From: Cryptomeria japonica
Lineage: Eukaryota; Streptophyta; Pinopsida; Cupressales; Cupressaceae
DNA: 64,000 nt
NCBI RefSeq assembly: GCF_030272615.1
Contig: NC_081408.1
Location: 623,098,383 to 623,162,382, forward strand
Direction of reading: 5' to 3'
Part shown: positions 47,301 through 54,356 of the stretch, piece by piece
How the letters are laid out: each line of letters starts with the position of its first letter
Position numbering within the stretch: the first letter of the stretch is position 1
Program-made: the position numbers and the translations under genes
The notes under the pieces: generated by a model
Seen by the model: the letters and a program-made list of their open reading frames with translations, nothing else
Database searches by the model: none
What the model was told of the DNA's origin: nothing

Positions 47301-49808
47301 GTTTCTGTCAACAAATGACAATTTTAAATGTTTAATTAGCTTTTTTCAAACAGGCTTTTAGGTGATTAGTCAAGACCAGTTGTGCAGAAAACACTGAATC
47401 AAATGTCTATTTAAGGTTCTATTATCTTTCTTCAAACAGTTGCAAGTCTCTAGGTCGGTTTAAGCTCATTATTTCATATTGAACTTTACCAATTTCTCCT
47501 ATGAGGAGAGGAACAAGATAAGATAGGCATATTTTTCATCTTTATCTAGTGTCTGATATTTGACTGGGTCTAATATTCTCATTAGATTAATTTAATGCTA
47601 GAAAAGAATTTGAAAGAATGCACAGTTTTGGCTAGTCTTCTATCCAAACTCTTAAATCTTGTTGATTTGAATTTTCTGCTTTAATGGCATTTGATAGGAT
47701 ATTAGCAGGTTTCTGGAATGGAGGAAGGCTTACCCCTAATGATTATGTTTGGGACGGCTTGTCACTTTATGATGTTGGAATTCAGTACTTTTTGGAGTTC
47801 AAATAAATCTTGACTCCATAGGCACAGAAGATGTATGATATACTTTTGTAACTAACGGATTTATTTCTAGACTTATTTTAGTTAATGGTGATGCCATTGA
47901 AAACACAAACTTGTGTCCAGAGTTCCAGTACTTCTCGATTGATCAAAACCAATAATATTCTGTTTATGTTAATGTTATTACAAATCAGTATTACAACGTT
48001 GAGATTTTTAATTTGGACTTCATTTTGAATTACTTATAGTACATCTTGTGAAAATTCATAATGTTTTGCATCAATGATATGTCCAATATCACAATGAGTG
48101 TTATTTTATAAGACCTAACTGATACAGAAATACTATTACATTATGCTTCGATGGATATCCATGCCCTGTTTCTCAAAAGAGGCCTGCCAAATGCTGGCAG
48201 GAACAATGCTGCAGTGCAGCTGCTGTTGATGGTAGGAGAAAATAAACTTGTCCAAATATTTAACACAGTTGATAGAGCAGATAACGATATATTCAAGAAC
48301 TCATACAAAAGGTTTCAAGTTCTAGCTACACGAGAGAACAGTAGATATGCTTTTGGAAAGTTTTGTTGGAATGGCCAATCCCAACTACCCCAGTTATGCC
48401 ATTACCTGTTCATCCTCCACATCACCAGACAAACTCTTCATTTAGCACATGAAGACTACTGCTATGAATTGTCTTATACTTATCTACCTCTGCCCTCCCT
48501 TTTCAAACTCTTTTATTTCTTTTATTTATTATTATATCTATTATATCTCAACAGAACCATGTGCAGCTATGCTGAATAATGCGCTACAGTTTGAAAGCCT
48601 TTATTTCTAAAAGGATTTATGATTTTTATACGTATTACTGTTATTGTGTGTGATTAATAAATAGCAGAGTAAGAGGAATGAGATACTCTGTTTTTTATGT
48701 AGGAGCAGCCGCTCTATTTTACTTGGATCTAATTCTATCAGCTTTACTTTCTATTTGTATTGTACTGTGTATTTTTTAGTGTAATAGCTAAAACTTTGTT
48801 GATCAGCTAAACCTGTGTTTGGGTTGATTTTCTATGATCTATCCCTTGTTATTCCTTGAAGTTTTACAGGTTAAAACACGTCAAAATTAACCTTCCCAAA
48901 ATTCATCTCCTTTAGGTTATATTTCTAAAAATTTAGCATCAGAAAACATTTATTGACAAGGAAGGAAGCATTGTCGATCTAAAAAATCAGCAGACAAACT
49001 CAGCGGGCGTTTGATGAATTACAATTATTTTGATAAATGGTACCATATAATGCTCTACGCTTAATCGGTGCGTATAATGCACTTGATGGATACAGGTGAG
49101 TGTTTATTGTGAATACGAAAGATGCCAAGCACACTCTATAGAAATTTTAACTGGTTTGTCAAACTGAAAGATGGCTCCTTCGAGAAAGACAGGTTCAATG
49201 ATTATATTTAGGAAATGGTTTGGGTTGATTGGATTTGATTTTGAGCTATTTAATTAAAATTGAAATAAAACAGAGGAGAAAGTGAAGTTAGTTACATACC
49301 CTCCAGTCATATCCAGGGACCATCCCGAGCGAGAGCAGATCTGTTCAAGAGAATCCTTCCACCCATCAATCTCTTCTCTTGAATATCGATCCGGATGGCT
49401 ATAATACTTTTCAAAAGATTTCTGATAAGGGCTGGATTCTCCTAGAGGATATCTAACGTGGGTTGGTTCCACCTCATAGAAGAGAGGAATGATCAACCCA
49501 GGAGAGTCCAACATAAAGGAGGCCTCCCTCAGGCACCATGCCGAGCCTGCATATCCTTTCGAAAATATAGGAATGCGTATGGCACTGCTCTGAATTGCGC
49601 TTTTCAGGCTTAAATCAATGATTTCCCCCCTTTTTAACTTGTGGGTGTCAAGAAACACAATCAATCGAGCTGCGGAGAGAGCTTGGAAGAGATGATCAAC
49701 CAGAGTTTTTCTCACATCTTTTCCCCTGAAACTCAGAAACACGTGATACCTCTGATCATTTACAGATACTTCTGCGGCAGCAGGTATGTAAGGCTTGAAT
49801 CCGTCCAT
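37992..49808 (-). CDS. TIR-NB-ARC-LRR immune receptor (TNL), four-exon model
   Basis: Intracellular plant resistance-type receptor. Model exons: 49808-49300, 41065-39204, 38842-38672 and 38341-37992, joined in phase into 963 codons. Splice sites: donor GTATGT (49299-49294) with acceptor TATATGTAG; donor GTAAGT (39203-39198) with acceptor CCCTTCGACCCAG; donor GTAACA (38671-38666) with acceptor TTTTAAATGCAG. Domains: TIR about residues 20-160, NB-ARC about 195-500, LRR about 550-760, then a repeat-bearing tail. Every NB-ARC motif looks intact and no stop or frameshift is needed, so the gene may be functional. In this family ligand recognition triggers oligomerisation and TIR NADase signalling. 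Introns are 8234, 361 and 330 bp. Exons 1-2 are secure; exons 3-4 are inferred from splice sites, phase and conserved repeat frame. The start is the first ATG after an in-frame stop at 49955. Confidence 0.85.
38672..38842 (-). CDS. TNL exon 3: first repeat-bearing tail exon (predicted)
   Basis: 171 bp. A long pyrimidine tract and CCCAG acceptor sit at its 5' edge, and it continues the phase of exon 2. It encodes a basic Arg/Lys/Phe-rich segment with a 22-residue unit repeated twice in frame (FSRNRSRVQFKLADKTT... and FFRNRSRIQRKLPGKAT...). If the donor at 38671 is not used, translation ends at a TGA at 38654-38652. Expression is not proven. Confidence 0.55.
39204..41065 (-). CDS. TNL exon 2: NB-ARC and LRR
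   Basis: Residues 170-790. P-loop GIGGVGKTT 227-235; kinase-2 LVILDDVDD 300-308; RNBS-B GSRLIITSRD 323-332; GLPL variant GHPL 388-391; RNBS-D-like FLDIACFF near 444-451; MHD 493-495. TIR-type NB-ARC is indicated by the Asp ending kinase-2 (DDVDD). The LRR part holds about six regular repeats of about 24 residues with L..LNLS.C..L..LP..I..LS, a short array for this family. Without splicing at 39203 the frame would add 13 unrelated residues; the GTAAGT there is a strong donor. Confidence 0.95.
41838..42615. repeat. Local tandem duplications in TNL intron 1
   Basis: GAGAGAAGGG-GTAGTCATTTGTARACTG recurs at about 41858 and 41980. A longer block beginning GATGAAAATGTAATGCTGTA and ending GATTCAAACCTGTAGTTGATGAT occurs at about 42058-42273 and 42433-42603. 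These are diverged direct repeats. Confidence 0.75.
42931..43190 (-). pseudogene. PPR-protein gene fragment in TNL intron
   Basis: The minus-strand reading has the pentatricopeptide pattern: ELFEKM in one frame, then after a one-base shift WSAMILGYAQIGLGKE and, further on, ATALTNIHAKCE, matching the W.AMI.GYAQ.G.G.EA and ..ALI.MYAKCG signatures of PLS-type PPR proteins, which bind organellar RNA. It covers only about two repeats and is disrupted. It is probably a retroposed or duplicated gene fragment. Confidence 0.65.
44850..46450 (+). pseudogene. Possible LINE-like ORF1 remnant
   Basis: A degenerate plus-strand coding-like region. It has EIFAQVTCLKCDGEKFHCLS (a partial knuckle-like C-x2-C...H) near 45050, Glu-rich linker sequence at 45883-46161 and a Lys/Arg-rich end at 46246-46449. 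This layout resembles ORF1 of plant L1-type LINEs, but no ORF2 endonuclease or RT follows. The assignment is tentative. Confidence 0.35.
48151..48579 (+). CDS. Unrecognised 142-codon ORF in TNL intron
   Basis: Open from ATG 48151. The first 85 codons have a balanced composition (GRNNAAVQLLLMVGENKL, DNDIFKNSYKRFQVLA); the last 40 are hydrophobic Leu/Tyr/Phe. It lies antisense to the TNL gene. No family was recognised; it may be a chance ORF or an exon of a captured gene. Confidence 0.25.
   Translation: MDIHALFLKRGLPNAGRNNAAVQLLLMVGENKLVQIFNTVDRADNDIFKNSYKRFQVLATRENSRYAFGKFCWNGQSQLPQLCHYLFILHITRQTLHLAHEDYCYELSYTYLPLPSLFKLFYFFYLLLYLLYLNRTMCSYAE
49300..49808 (-). CDS. TNL exon 1: TIR domain
   Basis: 169 codons plus two bases. 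TIR motifs: YHVFLSFRGKDVRKTLVDHL (box 1), FLDTHKLKRGEII, AIRIPIFSKGYAGSAWCLREA (box 2) and IIPLFYEVEPTHVR (box 3). The Glu at residue 95 in WCLREA corresponds to the catalytic Glu of plant TIR NADases. The usual FRGEDTR reads FRGKDVR, a variant seen in gymnosperm-type TNLs. The open frame runs upstream to 49910 and beyond but without another ATG. Confidence 0.93.
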
Positions 49809-50830
49809 ATTAGAGTTCCAATTGGAAGGAAGGTGAAAACAGTGATACAGAGGCGCAAAGCAATCTGCCCAACTGTGCACAACTTGTATTTTGTGTAGTA
49901 GAGATCTCAATAATTGAAGCAGCCGTGGGTTCGATCTTGGTTTGTTAACTTTTCATTTTACATTTAGAGAGGCTATAAAATAATTAATTGGGTCAAACAA
50001 AAGATTAATTAAAAATAATTTTGTAACTGTGTAATTTAATAATTAATTGGGTCAAACTCTTTTGAAAATAAAATAAAAATAAGAAAGATAGGAAAAAAAA
50101 TTCTTGCAGAAAATAATTCAAGTGGAACACAAAATTCTGCTGAAAATGAAACAGAAAATTCTCGTAGAAAATAATTTCCGCGTTCGACTCACTTTATTTT
50201 ACGCGTTTTCTAGATTGAATACGATATATTCAAATCCAGTACTGCGACACCTCAACGCCCAGCATCTATTGACTGGGGCATAATCTTTTATGAGTTTTGT
50301 ATTCTTATGAAGAAAATCCATATACACTTGTTTCGGCTCTGCTTCTCAGATTTGACTAGAATGTCCTTTCCTCCTCCCCGGAAACAAGCGAAAGTTCCCT
50401 CAAACAAGAGCGTTTTGGTCGGCGTGCAAGCAAATTAAATAATATACATGAGGAAGCTTCTTTAGTTCAACAATCCACATCCCTGATATGTTTTACTATT
50501 TAATAATCATGTGTTCGGGAAAAAATTGAAACGTGGCTCAATCGATGGTAAAGGAGTTGCGTCAAAAAGTTGGTTTGAAAGTCATTGAAAATTACTTCTC
50601 TAACACGTCTCTGACAGCTTTAAATTTTCTGACATTGGAGTTTGACCTTCATGAGAAGAAACATCCGCGTAGCTTCACGAGTTCGAAAATTTTGGTTTGA
50701 GAGGGGCGTAGCTAATTTTTACGAGGGTCTTCTTATAAATACTAGCACTCGCAGCCCAATAACGTGAAGGGTTAGGGTGATAGCGAGATTTTTTTGGTAT
50801 TTGGTATTACGTTGTGAACATGTTATTTTT
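49809..50830. other. TNL upstream region
   Basis: Contains the presumed TNL promoter and 5' UTR on the minus strand. I could not pick a convincing TATA box for that strand. On the plus strand TATAAATA stands at 50734-50741, followed by a telobox-like GGGTTAGGG near 50770. Confidence 0.35.
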
Positions 50831-50959
50831 ATCTTCAAGGCGTCTCTTTATATAAAATGCACAAACTGATTTGCACGATCAACGGTGGAAGATTTTTGTC
50901 TATTGGTCTGTCCATTTTTACTTTCTGTGATAACTTTTCTATCGCATTTATTCAATCGT

Positions 50960-51360
50960 GGACGCGTCTATTCTGGTTCTAAAAGTGACATGTCGTACCA
51001 ATGACATGCATCGGTATACATGTTCAAGACATGCATACCATGTCAATTTGATGCAACCGTCGGACCCACACAAAATGACGTGGACTTGTCCTGGACTTGC
51101 TGGTTTCAAACGTCGGGGCCCATGCGAAACTACGTGGACATGCCGGAGGACGGCGAATCCTGGGTCGTGGCTCGCGGCGGTGTGTTGTGTATAACACGCA
51201 CATCAAAAGCCATGAAAAACAAACAACCGGCGGCAACTGTAGATGACCACGTTCGAACGGCAAAACGACAGCAAAAAGAGGGCGCGGGCTTCCAAAACAT
51301 GCTGGCTCCCTCCAAAACGGACAAAACCTCTCGTGCGTGTCAGTGACAGGTGGCTTAGTC
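50960..51360. other. CpG-rich block with ACGTGGAC motifs
   Basis: CpG dinucleotides are far denser than in the surrounding methylation-worn DNA. Direct repeats of ACGTGGAC occur near 51080 and 51133 (ACGT-core, bZIP-type site by known preference). An ORF at 51020-51346 has no recognisable domain. Confidence 0.45.
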
Positions 51361-51370
51361 CTTAGTCAAT

Positions 51371-51640
51371 CGCAGTCGTTCATTGAAAAATTGACGATGT
51401 ACAACGTGCCACTAGCACGCATGTTCAGAAAAACCGTACTACCTCGCGCCATTTTCTGCCTCATGTGGAAAAAAGGACTAATGTGACTAATGCAAACGCA
51501 GTCGTTCATTGAAAAATCGACGATGTACAACGCGCCACTAACACGCATGTTAGGTAAACCGTACTACGTGTCCCTGTACCTCCATTTCTAGAATACCTCA
51601 CGCCATTTTCTGCCTCATGCGGAAAAAAGGAGGACTAATG
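51371..51640. repeat. Tandem repeat of about 126 bp, two units
   Basis: CGCAGTCGTTCATTGAAAAA starts units at 51371 and 51497. Both continue with GACGATGTACAACG, GCCACTA-CACGCATGTT and CGCCATTTTCTGCCTCATG. The second unit carries an insertion near 51562-51595, which is where the 2.8-kb duplication begins. Confidence 0.85.
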
Positions 51641-51976
51641 GGACTAATGCGTGATTAAAGCAAGTGTCCTCATTGTTGAAGTCTTCTGCTATTGTTGAAG
51701 GGAAAGAAGGGCTTGAAGAAGGAGGCAGCGAGTTATTATTGAAGGGCAGCCTGCGTTGTTGAAGGAGGCTTCATCTTTTGCTATTGTTGAAGGGAAAGAA
51801 GGGCTTGAAGGAGGCAGCGAGTTATTATTGAAGGGCAGCGTGCGTTGTTGAAGGAGGCTTCATTTTTTAAGGTTGTCCGATATGTGGACAAGTTTTTTTT
51901 TTTTTTTTTTTTTTTAACTGTTTGTATATTCTGGGTTTCAATTCTTTGTTTTCGTTTTTTATTTTGTTTTATGTAC

Positions 51977-52080
51977 AGTGGGAAAATTTTCTTGTTTTGC
52001 TTTATATGTAGTGGGAAAATTTTCTTGTTTTGCTTTAGTGGGAAATTATTCTTGTTTTGCTTTAGTGGGAAATTATTCAC
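51977..52080. repeat. Short tandem repeat AGTGGGAAA..TTGTTTTGCTTT, four units
   Basis: Units start at 51977, 52010, 52037 and 52064 (33, 27 and 27 bp apart). The same array is present in copy 2 at +2795. Confidence 0.9.
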
Positions 52081-52097
52081 GTTAGGGTTAGATATCG

Positions 52098-52170
52098 TGC
52101 GAGACGCGTGTTTGCTGGCTCCAAAAAATTGTGGTAGTAGTCGTGATAAAACGCGAGACAAACACGCGTG
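52098..52170. other. 11-bp inverted repeat ending in an AACACGCGTGTT palindrome
   Basis: ACGCGTGTTTG near 52099 pairs perfectly with CAAACACGCGT near 52157. The right arm lies in the 12-bp palindrome AACACGCGTGTT. A related element, AACACACGTGTT, occurs near 52822. Teloboxes (TTAGGGTTA) stand at about 52082 and 52221, and TATAAAT at about 52254. Confidence 0.7.
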
Positions 52171-52346
52171 TTAGTCTCATTGTACTGTTGTTTTGGAGCC
52201 ATAATAGACGCATCCACCGCATTAGGGTTAGAATTGGTGTTAGGATGCCCGCGTATAAATTTGGTCTGTCATGTCTGCGCAAACCTATTCGGACTTTCTT
52301 TTTGCTTCAACCTTCACATTTGGAGACATTTCCACTATTGCGCTTT

Positions 52347-53100
52347 TCGGTATAAGTCTTACCGATAGCCTCATCGGTTATTGGCAAGACAATTTTATGC
52401 TTTTGCCGCTTATGTTCACTATACCAATGAGCCTTATCGGTATATGCTTCTCCGATATAATCGTCGTTGACTTCATAATTTAATCGGCGAGAGTGATGCC
52501 GATAGGTCCGACCTTGGATTTCCATGCATTGTTATCGGCATATGATACGCCGATCAACAGCTAGTATTTGTTGCGTGTTTTTATCGGGGTTACTTATCCC
52601 GATAGTGTAACTTTCCATTATTTGTAATTTTTACTTCCATAATCAAGCAGGAACTTCTTCCATCCATAAGGGGGCGCCTTTTCTCATTATGCTTCATGAG
52701 ATGCGCAATTGTCTATTCTGGTTCCAAAACCATAGCAAGAATTTACTAGAATAGCCGCACGAGTGTTCGCCGCGCAATAGTTGCGGCCATGCGGACTCCG
52801 CCATATGGATTGAATAACACACGTGTTAGTCCATCCGCAATTAACAATTAAATGTACCCAATTAGGTTGACAAGCTCGTAGATCTAATAGCACTCAATCA
52901 TCTTGGATCGTCTTGCAGGGCTGAGAAAAATCTTCCATCGTTATCGTACAAATCAGCTTGTGCATTTTATATAAAGAAACACCTTCAACGTAAAATTACT
53001 ATTATTGATTGAATGAATCATGATGGCTTTCGTATACCGTCGCACCACTCGACTCATATTACCGAGTTTGGAAAAGCTGGGTAAACCAACACGTTACCCA
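52347..53100. other. Array of short dyads with ATCGG core and mostly 9-nt spacers (copy 1)
   Basis: Perfect inverted pairs: TCGGTA/TACCGA (52347-52365, spacer 7), TATCGG/CCGATA (52435-52457, spacer 11), ATCGGC/GCCGAT (52483-52503, spacer 9), ATCGGC/GCCGAT (52534-52554, spacer 9), TATCGGG/CCCGATA (52582-52604, spacer 9), GCCGC/GCGGC (52769-52787, spacer 9) and TGGGTAA/TTACCCA (53078-53100, spacer 9). The set is repeated in copy 2 at +2795. No protein or RNA family was recognised. Confidence 0.75.
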
Positions 53101-53912
53101 TGAGTAAAGGTACACCTAAGGATGAAATTTAGAGTTCCATGTCATGGAAGTTGCACATAAGTAGAGATACACCTAAAGTTTCTCATCGTAAAAGTATCTG
53201 TATGGAACGGTTTAAATGCAAAGCCCAAAAGTATTTATTAATATTTCAGCTACGTTTAGGAAAATGTCATATTAATAAATAAATAAACATAGCATAGCAT
53301 AACTCGGTGATCCTATGATTCCTATGATTTCTAAATTTTTAATGTATTAGAGTTTTAATATAGAAATATCTAAAGTATTTTCTTAAATATGTAGTACATT
53401 ATATCTATAAATAATAATTAATTATATTATATTTTCATAATGAATTTTTTTAAATAGATCAAAATAGATTATAGATTCCAAATTTAAGTATTTTAATTTA
53501 TTTTGCTGTTTTTTGAAATAAACTGTATTAAACGTGGGCATCCGTTGATACTAATGATATCAGATTTCCACAATCTATAATAATAATTTGTAGTGCATCT
53601 GACTCTCTCTACTATCCTAATGATGGATCATAGAGTGTGATCCGAAACGTTGATGTAAAAAACTATACACAATCTAATTCTAAAAGCACTACACATTATC
53701 TATTGATATGTTTTGATCATTTAATTTTTCAAAATTAATATTATATTATATAAATTTAATTTCATAATAATAAATATAATATACATAAATAATAAATTAT
53801 AATTTTACAAATTTATTAATTCCTATTTTATTTATTTTAATAATTATGATATTATAACACATAATATTAATAATGTCTAAGAGTAATATTCTTTTCATAA
53901 TAAATTTTTTTT

Positions 53913-54137
53913 GAATGTTAATATTTTTTTTTTTATATTCACTATCGTGGAATCTGGAGGTGTCCTCACCGAAGTGAGACTAATCCCCCAATGTGTACGA
54001 CCCGCTCACAAGGTAGCAACACACACAAAGTTAACACAGCCGGGGACTTGAACTCAAGACCATGGGGAGCATACCCACGCCTTACGTTGTGATCCACGAC
54101 CAGGTGAGCTAGGGCCGAAGCCCAGAATGTTAATATT
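53913..54137 (-). mobile_element. tRNA-derived SINE with 13-bp TSD (copy 1)
   Basis: The minus-strand element 53926-54124 is flanked by perfect GAATGTTAATATT direct repeats (53913-53925 and 54125-54137). Its 5' end resembles a tRNA: pol III A box TAGCTCACCTGG (54111-54100) and B box GAGTTCAAGTCC (54055-54044). The 3' end carries an A-rich tail beside the TSD, as expected for LINE-mediated retroposition. Length about 199 bp. No LINE partner was identified. Confidence 0.88.
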
Positions 54138-54356
54138 GATAATAATTATTTATATGTGTATGAGAAATATATTATATTTCTATAAGTTTGATTTTTTTTT
54201 TTTTGTTTTACTTGTAATTTTTAATATAAAATTTTAACTCTAATAATTTTAAATTTAATATTATTATTTTATTTTTAATATATTTATGACAAGCACAATT
54301 AAATTTTTAATATTCAATTTTCTTAAAAAATTAATTATACTTATATTTAATTGTCA

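Larger units (their letters stand above)
41066..49299 (-). other. TNL intron 1 (8.2 kb)
   Basis: Bounded by GTATGT and TATATGTAG. It contains a local tandem duplication (41838-42615), a PPR fragment (42931-43190), a possible LINE-like remnant (about 44850-46450), an unrecognised ORF (48151-48579) and otherwise AT-rich sequence with nothing recognised (43200-44850 and 46450-48150). Confidence 0.8.
50833..52989. repeat. Segment bounded by a 65-bp inverted repeat with TATA-like core
   Basis: The left arm 50833-50898 and right arm 52926-52989 are inverted copies differing at roughly ten positions. Both include TTTATATAAAATGCACAA. The interior is CpG-rich compared with the flanks. A second right arm occurs in the duplicate (about 55721-55784). 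I found no flanking TSD or transposase. Confidence 0.65.
51562..54356. repeat. 2.8-kb direct duplication, copy 1
   Basis: 2795 bp, repeated head-to-tail at 54357. The visible differences from copy 2 are about six substitutions, all transitions (for example near 51931, 52128, 52301, 53029, 53104 and 53550), plus homopolymer length. It contains a 92-bp tandem repeat (51687-51868), a 27-33-bp repeat (51977-52080), the dyad array and a SINE. The junction shows TACT microhomology. Confidence 0.95.

Noticed and set aside
49809-49910. Start of the TNL upstream of 49808
   Set aside because: The open frame extends upstream but contains no ATG before the in-frame stop at 49955.
53301-53900. AT-rich half of the duplication unit as a matrix-attachment region or replication origin
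   Set aside because: Composition alone is not evidence.
54000-54125. A tRNA gene on the minus strand
   Set aside because: A and B boxes are present but the sequence continues as a 199-bp element with an A tail and 13-bp TSDs; it is a SINE, not a tRNA.
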